From positions 1 through 31,084 of the forward strand of contig RGYX01000001.1 of assembly GCA_010031845.1 (NCBI GenBank): a DNA stretch of 31,084 bases. Reading direction: 5' to 3'. A program made the translations under genes and the position numbers. Source of the stretch: Verrucomicrobiota bacterium (GTDB lineage: Bacteria > Verrucomicrobiota > Verrucomicrobiia > Methylacidiphilales > Verrucolacustridaceae). The notes under the pieces were generated by a model. That model saw only the letters and a program-made list of their open reading frames with translations, ran no database searches and had not been told where the DNA came from. Position 1 is the stretch's first letter, and each line of letters starts with the position of its first letter. This document shows positions 9,300 through 16,234 of the stretch, in pieces.

Positions 9300-9347
9300 C
9301 GTGACTTTCTATCAAAGAACCTTGCCAAGATGAAGATCAAGATGTGT

Positions 9348-9360
9348 AGGGCTAAGCCCT
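9348..9360. promoter_or_regulatory. palindrome in the acnA-lysC divergent promoter region
   Basis: AGGGCT-A-AGCCCT is a perfect 6-bp inverted repeat with a 1-nt centre. It lies 49 nt from the acnA start and 48 nt from the lysC start, almost exactly in the middle. The short spacer suits a dimeric repressor site better than an RNA hairpin. No well-matched -35/-10 pair is evident, so its role is inferred from position and symmetry only. Confidence 0.35.
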
Positions 9361-9407
9361 GCGAACTTCAGGCTTAAACTTCACAAAAAATCGGGCAAAG
9401 TGCGCAG

Positions 9408-10649
9408 ATGGCTTTGTTGGTGCAAAAATACGGTGGTACTTCGGTGGCCAATTTGGAGCGGATCCAAAAGGTGGCCGATCGGGTTGCGGAGTCCCGCCGG
9501 AAAGGAAACCGACTGGTGGTGGTGGTCTCGGCGATGAGCGGGGTAACCGACGGCTTGCTCAAAATGGCCCGGGGTTTGCATGCGGAACCGAGCGAGAGGG
9601 AGATGGATCTTTTGCTGGCTACCGGAGAACAGACCACCACCGCCCTCCTGGCCATCGCTCTGCAGGCCCGGGGAATCGCCGCCGTGGCTTTGACGGGGGC
9701 CCAAGCGGGAATCGTCACGGATGGAACCCATACCAAGGCGCGGATCGCAAACGTGACTCCGGCGGCGGTGCAGGCTCACCTGAAGTCCGGAAGGGTGGTC
9801 ATTGTGGCGGGGTTTCAGGGTCAATCCATGCAGGGACAGATCACCACTTTGGGGCGTGGGGGATCGGACCTGACAGCGATTGCCTTGGCTGCGGTGCTGA
9901 AGGCTGCCCGTTGCGAGATTTATACGGATGTGGACGGTGTTTACACTGCGGATCCGCGAACGGAACCCGGTGCCTCCAAGATCAGGGAAATCTCCTACGA
10001 TGAGATGCTGGAGTTGGCGAGCACCGGAGCCAAGGTGATGCAGGCCCGCTCGGTGGAGTTTGCCAAAAAGTTCGGAGTGGTCTTTGAGGTGCGATCGAGT
10101 TTCAATCATGCCCGAGGAACTCTGGTGAAAGAAGAAGCGAAATCCATGGAGCGGGTGGTTGTGCGGGGGGTCAGTCTGGAGAAGAATCAGGCGAAGGTGA
10201 CTTTGGTGGGGGTGGCGGATCGGCCCGGGGTGGCGGCCAAACTCTTTTCGGGCATTGCCAAGGCAGGCATCAACGTGGACATGATCGTGCAGAACATCGC
10301 CCTCCCCTCGGGGGGAAAGAAGAGTAAGGCGCAAACGGATATCACCTTCACGGTTCCCAAGGAGGAGTTGAACAAGGTCAGGCGCTATCTGGACCCCTTC
10401 CGCAAAGCCGGGGGGGCGCGGGGGATTCTTTTCAAGGAGGGGGTGGCCAAGCTTTCGGTGGTGGGGATCGGCATGCGGAGTCACAGCGGGGTGGCTGCGC
10501 AGCTGTTTCGGGCGTTGGCCGCCGCCAGAGTGAATATCCAGATGATCAGCACGAGTGAGATCAAGATCACGGTGGTGGTGGATGAGGAGGCTGGTCCCAA
10601 AGCGGTGAGGGCCGCCCATCGGGAATTTCGTCTGGAAAGACAGAAATGA
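9408..10649 (+). CDS. lysC: aspartate kinase
   Basis: Aspartate kinase phosphorylates L-aspartate, the first step to lysine, threonine, methionine and diaminopimelate. The kinase domain shows KYGGTSV (7-13), SAMSGVTDGLL, ATGEQTTTALLA, TLGRGGSDLTA and YTDVDGVYTADPR. Two ACT domains follow from about residue 260, for example VTLVGVADRPGVAAKLFSGI and LSVVGIGMRSHSGVAAQLF, suggesting allosteric feedback control. Length is 413 aa, as in the short monofunctional type. ATG147 codons before the end, Met247 (ATG at 10146), begins MERVVVRGVSLEKNQAKV, the region where B. subtilis and Corynebacterium start a separate beta subunit. The stop overlaps the next gene by 4 nt. asd, the next pathway enzyme, lies about 4 kb downstream on the same strand but is not directly linked. 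Confidence 0.97.
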   Translation: MALLVQKYGGTSVANLERIQKVADRVAESRRKGNRLVVVVSAMSGVTDGLLKMARGLHAEPSEREMDLLLATGEQTTTALLAIALQARGIAAVALTGAQAGIVTDGTHTKARIANVTPAAVQAHLKSGRVVIVAGFQGQSMQGQITTLGRGGSDLTAIALAAVLKAARCEIYTDVDGVYTADPRTEPGASKIREISYDEMLELASTGAKVMQARSVEFAKKFGVVFEVRSSFNHARGTLVKEEAKSMERVVVRGVSLEKNQAKVTLVGVADRPGVAAKLFSGIAKAGINVDMIVQNIALPSGGKKSKAQTDITFTVPKEELNKVRRYLDPFRKAGGARGILFKEGVAKLSVVGIGMRSHSGVAAQLFRALAAARVNIQMISTSEIKITVVVDEEAGPKAVRAAHREFRLERQK

Positions 10650-11104
10650 GCGAAGCCTCGATGGATCCCCGGCCTTTTTGGGTTCGTTGGAGCGCGAAGG
10701 AGTGGGCGTTTCTCTTGCTTCAGTTGTTTCTTGGTTTTCGATTTCTGGTGGCCGGCGTTCTGAAATTTCACGGTCCGGAAGGTTTTCGATTTGGCTATTT
10801 CTATAGCCAGATTCTGCCGGCTTTGAGCCAGCCTTTTTTAGAAAGCGGATTTCTTCCGGGTTGGGGCGTAAAGCTTTATCTCGGCGCCTTGCCCTATGGG
10901 GAGATTTTGATCGGCGCAGGAATTCTCGTGGCGGGTAGGAACCGCATTCCGCTGGTCCTAGCGGGCTTTCTCTATCTATCGCTGGCTTTCGGTCAGATGC
11001 TGATCGGGGGTCATTCGACAGTGGCGGACATTGCCATCCATTTGGGGTTGGTGGTTTTGGCGCTGAGGTTGCTGGAGACGGAAGGGAGCAGGGGAAAGGT
11101 CTGA
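10646..11104 (+). CDS. DoxX-like membrane protein
   Basis: This small integral membrane protein of 152 aa has about four hydrophobic segments (near residues 21-37, 66-90, 95-112 and 118-137). The pattern LFLGFRFLVAGVLKFHGPE in the first segment, and a later PYGEILIGAGILVAGRNR, is characteristic of the DoxX/MauE-like superfamily. Proteins of that group are variously tied to quinone-linked oxidation and redox maturation, but none of those partners is encoded nearby. It starts inside the lysC stop (ATGA overlap), so it is translationally coupled to lysC. That coupling does not by itself indicate a role in aspartate metabolism. Confidence 0.78.
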   Translation: MSEASMDPRPFWVRWSAKEWAFLLLQLFLGFRFLVAGVLKFHGPEGFRFGYFYSQILPALSQPFLESGFLPGWGVKLYLGALPYGEILIGAGILVAGRNRIPLVLAGFLYLSLAFGQMLIGGHSTVADIAIHLGLVVLALRLLETEGSRGKV

Positions 11105-11156
11105 GGCGGTCTGGAATTGCAGGCTGGAGTTATTCCGGCTACGATTTTCGTCTTAC

Positions 11157-11229
11157 GCCTCGGTAGCTCAGTTGGTAGAGCAGGTGACTCTTAATCACTT
11201 GGTCCTAGGTTCGAGTCCTAGCCGGGGCA
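11157..11229 (+). tRNA. tRNA-Lys(CTT)
   Basis: A complete cloverleaf can be folded. Acceptor GCCTCGG (11157-11163) pairs with CCGGGGC (11222-11228), followed by discriminator A. The D arm is GCTC/GAGC. The anticodon stem GGTGA/TCACT holds loop CTCTTAA with anticodon CTT at 11190-11192. The T arm is CTAGG-TTCGAGT-CCTAG. No CCA is encoded. It reads AAG codons. It lies between the lysC-doxX unit and mscL. Confidence 0.96.
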
Positions 11230-11345
11230 GATTTCCGTGTCCTAAGAAAGATTTGGTTAGGTCTCGGGTTTGAGTCCCCTTAAAGGCGATTTTATGGTCG
11301 CCACAACAGTTGCATCCCCGGGGAGATGATACCATCATCAAAAGC

Positions 11346-11780
11346 GTGAGTTTCTGGCAAAACTTCAAGAAGTTTGCGATGAGGGGGAATGCGATGGATT
11401 TAGCCGTTGGGGTGGTGGTGGGGGGCGCGTTCGGCAAAATTGTCACATCCCTGGTGAATGACGTTTTGCTTCCTCCCCTTGGACTCATCCTTGGCAGGGT
11501 GGATTTCAGCAATCTCTTTCTTGTTTTAGGGGCGGGTTCTTTCCAGACATTGGCGGAAGCCAAAAAGGCCGGGGTTCCAGTTTTGGCCTATGGGGCTTTT
11601 TTGAGTTCCATACTCGATTTCGTCATCATTGCCTTTTCGATTTTTCTGATTCTACGTTGGCTGGAAAAACTGCGTTGGCTTCCTTCGCTGGCCGTACCGG
11701 CGGACGAACTGCCTCCCACACGCTCGGAAAAGCTGTTGGAGGAAATACGAGATGAAATCCGTGGCCGGGGCCGAAGCTGA
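11346..11780 (+). CDS. mscL: large-conductance mechanosensitive channel MscL
   Basis: MscL is the emergency osmotic release channel, a pentamer in the inner membrane opened by membrane tension. Family landmarks are the N-terminal amphipathic helix SFWQNFKKFAMRGNAMDLA and the first membrane helix VGVVVGGAFGKIVTSLVNDV. A periplasmic loop follows, then a second helix (YGAFLSSILDFVIIAFSIFL) and a charged C-terminal bundle. GTG 11346 is chosen because homologues begin at the equivalent of this (V/M)SFW, giving 144 aa (E. coli 136). An in-frame TTG at 11310 would add 12 residues, and neither has a clean ribosome binding site. The leader contains a GGCGA/TCGCC hairpin at 11285-11302. Its 3' end overlaps the bactofilin gene by 29 nt. 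Confidence 0.93.
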   Translation: MSFWQNFKKFAMRGNAMDLAVGVVVGGAFGKIVTSLVNDVLLPPLGLILGRVDFSNLFLVLGAGSFQTLAEAKKAGVPVLAYGAFLSSILDFVIIAFSIFLILRWLEKLRWLPSLAVPADELPPTRSEKLLEEIRDEIRGRGRS

Positions 11781-12117
11781 TTCCGCAAACGCGGAGATTC
11801 CGGGGTCTGGCTCCGGGACGTTTTCTGTATGGGGGGACGTCCGGTTGACGGCCGACGCCTTTTTGCGGGCCAGGGTGCAGGGAAACGTGCAAGCGGCAAA
11901 AAAACTGGTCCTAGCCCCCTCAGCGGAGGTTTCGGGTAGGGTGCAGGGAGGGGATGTCTGCGTTCAGGGAAAGATTGAGGGAGGCTTGGAGGCCACCGGT
12001 CAGGTTTGGATCCAGGCCGGAGCGACGCTCCGCAAGCAGTGTGTCGCCCAGGCGTTGAGAATCGAGCCAGGGTCGGATTTTCGCGGGGAGTTAAGGGTGG
12101 GGGTCGTTCGGGCGTGA
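11752..12117 (+). CDS. bactofilin-family polymer-forming protein
   Basis: Bactofilins are small right-handed beta-helix proteins that polymerise without nucleotide into cytoskeletal or scaffold filaments, often at membranes. This 121-aa protein has a polar N-terminal tail of about 20 residues. A run of short repeats with regularly spaced Val/Ile and Gly follows: GTFSVWGDVRLTADAFLRAR, VQGNVQAAKKLVLAPSAEVS, then GRVQGGDVCVQGKIEGGLEA. The body is as short as in typical bactofilins. It starts at ATG 11752 inside mscL, with a strong GGAGG at 11738-11742 and 9-nt spacing, so it is a real gene despite the 29-nt overlap. It overlaps the downstream zinc-ribbon gene by 4 nt (GTGA). The arrangement implies coordinated expression with mscL. 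Confidence 0.82.
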   Translation: MKSVAGAEADSANAEIPGSGSGTFSVWGDVRLTADAFLRARVQGNVQAAKKLVLAPSAEVSGRVQGGDVCVQGKIEGGLEATGQVWIQAGATLRKQCVAQALRIEPGSDFRGELRVGVVRA

Positions 12118-12824
12118 GCGTGATCATTTCCAAGATTGAGGTTCTCTGTCCGGAATGCGGTTGCGCCCAGTTGGAGTCGGAAAACTTTCTTTCCACGGTT
12201 TGCCGGGGTTGTGGTTGCTACTTCAAGTCATCCCGGGCTGCGGGGGCGAGACGCCGCAAGGTAAAGCGGAAAGCCATCCAGAAGCGGGAACTTAGCTGTG
12301 CCGATTGCGGGGCGGTTCAGGAGGTGGCCTTGGAGGCTCAGTCCTCCACCTGTCTCTCGTGTGGCCGGCATCTGGAGCTGGGGCATCGGGAAATTCTGGG
12401 GGAGCATCTTGGGAATATCAGTTTGGAGGGGGAGTTAAGGATAGGTCCCAAGGGAAATTACGGGGGATCCAGGGCCCGGGCGGCCCGCATCGTGCTGGAG
12501 GGACGATCGAGCGGTTTTTTGGAAGCTCCCGAGTTTTTGCGGGTCAGTGGTCAGACACGGATCCGTTCCGGTGCGTCCGGAGGGCTATTGGAAATCCAAC
12601 CGGGCAGTGTTTTGGAATGCGGGGATCGGGTGGATTTCGTTTCAGGTCGGATCGAGGGAGAGCTCCGTTGCCCTGTGGCGAATTTTGACGGCCCCCTTTC
12701 CATTGGGCCCACCGGGTCGGTAGTGGCCGGTAAAATCCAATTTCAAGAACTGACGGTGGAACCGGGAGGGAAGATTCAGGGATGGGCTGAATCACGTGCC
12801 CAAGAGGGGGCTCCCGCAGACTAG
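12114..12824 (+). CDS. double zinc-ribbon plus bactofilin-like domain protein
   Basis: This is a 236-aa protein starting at GTG 12114, overlapping the previous stop by 4 nt. The N-terminus has two Cys4 knuckle pairs. C12/C15 with C30/C33 and C62/C65 with C80/C83 both fit zinc ribbons. A basic linker sits between them (RRKVKRKAIQKR, 47-58). From about residue 95 to the end it has bactofilin-like beta-helix repeats (ISLEGELRIGPKGNYGGSRA, then RVSGQTRIRSGASGGLLEIQ, then VDFVSGRIEGELRCPVANFD). The basic linker and zinc ribbons could bind nucleic acid or protein, while the C-terminal part could co-polymerise with the neighbouring bactofilin. An upstream in-frame ATG at 12006 would overlap the previous gene by over 100 nt and is unlikely. 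The domain order is unusual, and function is inferred only from the parts. Confidence 0.8.
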   Translation: MSVIISKIEVLCPECGCAQLESENFLSTVCRGCGCYFKSSRAAGARRRKVKRKAIQKRELSCADCGAVQEVALEAQSSTCLSCGRHLELGHREILGEHLGNISLEGELRIGPKGNYGGSRARAARIVLEGRSSGFLEAPEFLRVSGQTRIRSGASGGLLEIQPGSVLECGDRVDFVSGRIEGELRCPVANFDGPLSIGPTGSVVAGKIQFQELTVEPGGKIQGWAESRAQEGAPAD

Positions 12825-12843
12825 GCTGAGCCGATGAGGAGGC

Positions 12844-13323
12844 TTATTTTCCGGACTTGGTGCTCAGGCGGCGAAAAACTGGTGAGAATTCCGGGGCCGC
12901 CGCTTTGCCCTCGATAGGGTCAGACCGTCCGCGGAAAGTGGCCGTCTCCGCCACGATGAATTTCGCTGTCCGGACATCGCCGAAAAGCTCGGCTTGATCG
13001 CAAAGTTCGATCGATTCGGTAGCGGTGATATTTCCCTGCACCTTGCCTTTGAGAATCACCTTGGCCGCATGAATTTCTGCCTTGATCACAGCTTCTGCGC
13101 CGATCGACAGGGTCCCTTGGGAAATAATCTCCCCTTCGAAGGTTCCGTTAAATTCCAGACTGCCGTCAAAAGCCAAGGTTCCTTTGATTTCCACCTGATC
13201 GGTGATCAGGGCAGAGCGTGGAGAGATGCTCTCGATCCTTGCGGTATCACTTTTGGATGCCTCCGGATAACTAAAGGTGGCATCCAAACTGTCGGATTTG
13301 CGGCCATTGGTTCGAGTGAACAT
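12844..13323 (-). CDS. bactofilin
   Basis: This is a canonical bactofilin of 159 aa. A disordered N-terminal tail of about 50 residues is followed by beta-helix repeats such as VEIKGTLAFDGSLEFNGTFE, GEIISQGTLSIGAEAVIKAE, IHAAKVILKGKVQGNITATE and SIELCDQAELFGDVRTAKFI, then a short polar tail. It forms nucleotide-free filaments by family membership. The open frame runs upstream to 13437, but ATG 13323 is preferred. It has AAGGG at 13337-13333 just upstream and yields the usual tail length. The gene is convergent with the mscL-bactofilin-zinc-ribbon unit, its stop lying 19 nt from the opposing stop. The ribosome binding site lies in the loop of a predicted small hairpin. Confidence 0.9.
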   Translation of the reverse strand: MFTRTNGRKSDSLDATFSYPEASKSDTARIESISPRSALITDQVEIKGTLAFDGSLEFNGTFEGEIISQGTLSIGAEAVIKAEIHAAKVILKGKVQGNITATESIELCDQAELFGDVRTAKFIVAETATFRGRSDPIEGKAAAPEFSPVFRRLSTKSGK

Positions 13324-13324
13324 T

Positions 13325-13344
13325 TTTACATACCCTTTTGTAAA
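13325..13344 (-). promoter_or_regulatory. hairpin presenting the bactofilin ribosome binding site
   Basis: On the minus strand TTTACA, an 8-nt loop AAAGGGTA and TGTAAA form a perfect 6-bp stem ending 1 nt before the bactofilin ATG at 13323. The loop contains the AAGGG ribosome binding site. The stem is AT-rich and short, so it may be only marginally stable, but the placement could tune translation initiation. Confidence 0.35.
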
Positions 13345-13435
13345 GCCTAGATTTGATTGTTTGTTTTTAGCATTGGGCGGGACTTTTCGGGGCTCTTGAC
13401 ACTGCCAGCACCACGAACGCAACCTCCTCCCTTCC

Positions 13436-13762
13436 ATGATTCATCACCTTAAATTGATTCAGTTGAAGGGGGGGCTTCCGGGCACCCGGGTGGAGGAGAT
13501 CATGGTGGAGAGCCGGATACGAATTTTGAAAATCCAGGATGTTCTGAGCCTCGCCTGTGGAAAAAAGATCCCGGTCAACGGCCATGACACCTTCCACGAC
13601 CTTTTTCTGGCTTTGGAGTTCGAGAACAGCCTGAAACGGACGGCAGCCTTTGATCACCCCCTGTACCACCAATTTGAGGCGCAGGTTCTCAAGCCCAACG
13701 CCCAGAAAATCGAGGTCTTGGAGTTTGAAATGGATCCGGGCAAAGACGTCCGCTTTTCCTAA
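13436..13762 (+). CDS. hypothetical protein
   Basis: This is a 108-aa open frame of unknown function. It has no signal peptide or membrane segment. The sequence is mixed, with alternating charged and hydrophobic residues that could form a beta-rich or alpha/beta domain (for example ESRIRILKIQDVLSLACGKK and FEAQVLKPNAQKIEVLEFEM). Third codon positions are about 70% G/C, like the real genes here. It fits neatly between the divergent bactofilin promoter region and the next gene, with a 24-nt gap before the latter. Against it, no ribosome binding site precedes the ATG. An overlapping minus-strand frame (13367-14029) is also open but has no sensible start outside the neighbouring gene. I favour the plus strand but not strongly. 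Confidence 0.45.
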   Translation: MIHHLKLIQLKGGLPGTRVEEIMVESRIRILKIQDVLSLACGKKIPVNGHDTFHDLFLALEFENSLKRTAAFDHPLYHQFEAQVLKPNAQKIEVLEFEMDPGKDVRFS

Positions 13763-13786
13763 GCTGGCAACGGCGACATCAGCCCG

Positions 13787-14947
13787 ATGAAAAAGAGGGC
13801 GATCGTCGGGGTCGGCCTGGCCGGGTTCCCCGAAAAAGCGGCAGGCAATTCCTGGGCCTTTCTTCAGTGGGGTTTGGGGCTGCGGGATCTTGGTTGGGAT
13901 GTTTGGTTGGTCGAGTCGCTGCAAGAAAAGGAAATATTTAACCCGGCGGGTCAGGCCTGTTCGCTCCCTGAAAGCGTGAATTTGGCTCACTGGAAAAAAC
14001 TGCTTCACGAAATTGGATGGGATGGCCAAGCCACGTTGTTGGCCGAGGGTGAAAGCGTTGAGGAAAGAGGGCTGAGGGAGTTTGCGCAGGGGGCGGACCT
14101 ATTTCTCAATCTGTCCGGACACTTCAAGCGGCCTGATTTGGTGGAGGGCGCTGCCGCCCGTGTCTATGTGGATCTTGATCCGGCGTTCACGCAGATCTGG
14201 GCAAAGGTTTATCAAAGTCCCATGAACTTTGCCGGTCACAATGCGTTCTGGAGTGTCGGGCTCTCGATGGGGAGGGGGGCGGTCATTCCTGATACAGGGC
14301 ATGCATGGAAGCCTGTGCTTCCGCCGGTGTGTCGGCGGTTTTGGTCTGCCGATGCCGTGGGAAATCAGGCCAGCCCGGCGGCGGAAATGGGACGGGGGAA
14401 ATGGACGACCGTGACGCATTGGTACGGCTATGCGGCGGTGGAGTGGGAGGGGCGGGAATACGGCAACAAGGCGACGGAGTTTGCCAAACTTGCAAAATGG
14501 CCGGAACGCACCGGGTTACGCCCTTGCGTGGTCACGGACTTGGGGCCCGGCGAGGAAAGGGAAACCTACTTGAAATGCGGCTGGGAGTTCCTTGAGCCCG
14601 GGCCAATTTGTTCCGACTGGAAGGAGTATCGGGCTTTTTTGGCGGCCAGCCGGGGGGAGTTTTCCCCCGCCAAATCCGGCTATGTGGTCGCCCGGACGGG
14701 TTGGTTTAGTGACCGAAGCGTGCTTTATCTCTCCCTGGGAAGGCCGGTTCTCCTGCAGGAGACAGGCTGGTCCCGCTGGTTGCCGGAGGGGTTGGGATTA
14801 GTGGCGTTTAAAAATCCGGATGAGGCGGTGGAAAAAGCAAAACTAATGGAGGGCAATTACGAAGCCCATCGACAAGCTGCGCTGGGGATTGCCCGGGAGC
14901 ATCTGGACGCCACGCGGTCGATTCCAATGGCCTTGGCCTTGATTTAA
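13787..14947 (+). CDS. GT-B-like glycosyltransferase-related protein
   Basis: This 386-aa soluble protein has the two-lobed look of a GT-B enzyme. The N-terminal lobe opens with a glycine-rich strand (IVGVGLAGFPEKAAGNSWAF) and LQWGLGLRDLGWDVWLVESL. Lobe one also has DLFLNLSGHFKRPDLV. The C-terminal lobe has the late-family block KSGYVVARTGWFSDRSVLYL, then SLGRPVLLQETGWSRWLPEG and GLVAFKNPDEAVEKA, resembling the donor-binding region of capsule/LPS-type transferases. Donor and acceptor cannot be read from the sequence, and no other glycan genes are adjacent. The start is the first ATG of the frame, without a clear ribosome binding site. asd follows after 50 nt. Confidence 0.68.
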   Translation: MKKRAIVGVGLAGFPEKAAGNSWAFLQWGLGLRDLGWDVWLVESLQEKEIFNPAGQACSLPESVNLAHWKKLLHEIGWDGQATLLAEGESVEERGLREFAQGADLFLNLSGHFKRPDLVEGAAARVYVDLDPAFTQIWAKVYQSPMNFAGHNAFWSVGLSMGRGAVIPDTGHAWKPVLPPVCRRFWSADAVGNQASPAAEMGRGKWTTVTHWYGYAAVEWEGREYGNKATEFAKLAKWPERTGLRPCVVTDLGPGEERETYLKCGWEFLEPGPICSDWKEYRAFLAASRGEFSPAKSGYVVARTGWFSDRSVLYLSLGRPVLLQETGWSRWLPEGLGLVAFKNPDEAVEKAKLMEGNYEAHRQAALGIAREHLDATRSIPMALALI

Positions 14948-14997
14948 TTGCGGGCACGTTCTTGGGCGCGGAAGGCCGGCAGGGTAGGATAGGAACC

Positions 14998-16020
14998 ATG
15001 AAACAGGAATACCGAGTGGCGGTCGTGGGCGTGACCGGGGCCGTGGGCCAGGAAATTCTCCGGGTGATGGAGCGCAGAAACTTCCCGGTGTCCGAGTTGA
15101 TTCCCTTGGCCAGCGAGCGGTCAACCGGCTCAGAGGTGGTCTTTCGGGGAAAGAAGATGAAGGTTCGAAAACTGGAGGCCTCAGCCTTTGAGGGAGTCCA
15201 AGTGGCTTTTTTTAGTGCTGGGGCCACGCGATCGCGTGAATTTATCCCCGCGGCCCGAAAAGCCGGTGCGGTGGTGGTGGATAATTCCTCCGCGTTTCGA
15301 ATGGATCCCCATGTCCCCTTGGTGGTTCCGGAGGTGAATGGGGATCTCCTATCCAAAAAACCGGGATTGATCGCCAACCCCAACTGTTCCGCGGCTATTT
15401 TGGCGGTGGCGCTGGCGCCCCTCCACCGGGCCGCGGGCCTGGAGAGCGTGGTCGTGGCAACCTACCAGTCGGCCAGTGGGGCGGGGGCACGAGCCATGCA
15501 GGAACTGGAGCATCAAGTCCGCGAATTTGCGGCTGGCAGGGAACCGAAGGCTGAGGTGTTCCCCCACGTTCTGGCTTTCAATCTCTTTTCGCATAATAGT
15601 CCGGTGGGGAAGGATGGCTACAACGAGGAAGAGTCGAAAATGGTGGAGGAGACAAAAAAAATCTTTGGCCTCCCCAATCTGCGGATGACTCCGACCTGTG
15701 TGCGGGTTGCCGTGCCACGTGCCCATTCGGAAGCAGTGGTGGCGAGGTTTGCTCGACCGCTTACGGTTGATCAGGCCAGAGCCTTATTGTCCAAGGCACC
15801 CGGCCTTCGGTTGGTGGATGACCCGCAAAAAAATCTTTTCCCCATGCCCAAAGATGCATCCGGGGACCTGGATGTACTCGTGGGCAGGATTCGGGCTGTG
15901 CCCGGAGATGAATGTTCCCTGGCATTCTTTGTCAGCGGGGACCAATTATTGAAGGGGGCTGCCTGGAATGCCGTCCAGATTGCCGAAGAACTTGCCAAAC
16001 TGGGTGGATTGCCCAGTTAG
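14998..16020 (+). CDS. asd: aspartate-semialdehyde dehydrogenase
   Basis: This enzyme reduces aspartyl phosphate to aspartate semialdehyde with NADPH, the step after LysC on the way to lysine, diaminopimelate, threonine and methionine. The nucleotide-binding motif GVTGAVG is at residues 11-17. The catalytic nucleophile is C130 in NPNCSA. Further blocks are VVDNSSAFRMDPHVPLVVPE, ATYQSASGAG and TCVRVAVPRAHSEAV (with the acid/base His). Length is 340 aa, typical of the Gram-positive/archaea-like bacterial subgroup. The frame is open to 14962, but ATG 14998 is chosen because AGGA at 14991-14994 precedes it and homologues begin here. Confidence 0.97.
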   Translation: MKQEYRVAVVGVTGAVGQEILRVMERRNFPVSELIPLASERSTGSEVVFRGKKMKVRKLEASAFEGVQVAFFSAGATRSREFIPAARKAGAVVVDNSSAFRMDPHVPLVVPEVNGDLLSKKPGLIANPNCSAAILAVALAPLHRAAGLESVVVATYQSASGAGARAMQELEHQVREFAAGREPKAEVFPHVLAFNLFSHNSPVGKDGYNEEESKMVEETKKIFGLPNLRMTPTCVRVAVPRAHSEAVVARFARPLTVDQARALLSKAPGLRLVDDPQKNLFPMPKDASGDLDVLVGRIRAVPGDECSLAFFVSGDQLLKGAAWNAVQIAEELAKLGGLPS

Positions 16021-16039
16021 GTGATAGCAAGGGGAGGTT

Positions 16040-16228
16040 TTAGCGACCGCCGGAACCGGGGATGGCGGATTGCCCTTCCCAAGAGGCGGGTTTATTCCAA
16101 GGAAGAGTGCTGACACTTTGATCGTCCTTCGGAGTCCCATCCGGGTTCTTCCCGCTTCCTCCAGAGGCACAAGCGGAGACTAAAACCACGATCCAAAGCC
16201 CGCCAACCATCCACGCTACGGTTTTCAT
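16040..16228 (-). CDS. small predicted lipoprotein
   Basis: This 62-aa protein has a classic lipoprotein signal: MKTVAWMVGGLWIVVLVSAC, with lipobox VSAC and the modified cysteine at C20. It is followed by a short Gly/Ser/Pro/Asp-rich tail of about 40 residues without recognisable fold. It starts 6 nt after the stop of the coiled-coil membrane gene and is probably the last gene of that operon. Function is unknown. It may be a lipid-anchored tether or partner for the coiled-coil protein, which is an inference from adjacency. Confidence 0.72.
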   Translation of the reverse strand: MKTVAWMVGGLWIVVLVSACASGGSGKNPDGTPKDDQSVSTLPWNKPASWEGQSAIPGSGGR

Positions 16229-16234
16229 GATTGC

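Noticed and set aside
9381..10619. 412-codon minus-strand open frame across lysC
   Set aside because: It is a complete shadow of aspartate kinase; the translation is His/Arg/Pro-rich low-quality sequence with no family resemblance.
11250..11285. tRNA-like T-arm sequence (GGGTTTGAGTCCC) downstream of tRNA-Lys, suggestive of a duplicated 3' end or integration site
   Set aside because: Only a 3-bp stem forms around the loop, no acceptor or anticodon arm is recognisable, and similarity to the tRNA-Lys 3' end is limited to the generic T-arm consensus. No integrase or mobile gene is nearby.
13367..14029. 220-codon minus-strand open frame overlapping the 13436-13762 gene and the GT-B-like gene
   Set aside because: Its first half is antisense to the GT-B-like protein and there is no usable start between the two genes. 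The plus-strand frame fits the spacing better, although this choice is not certain.
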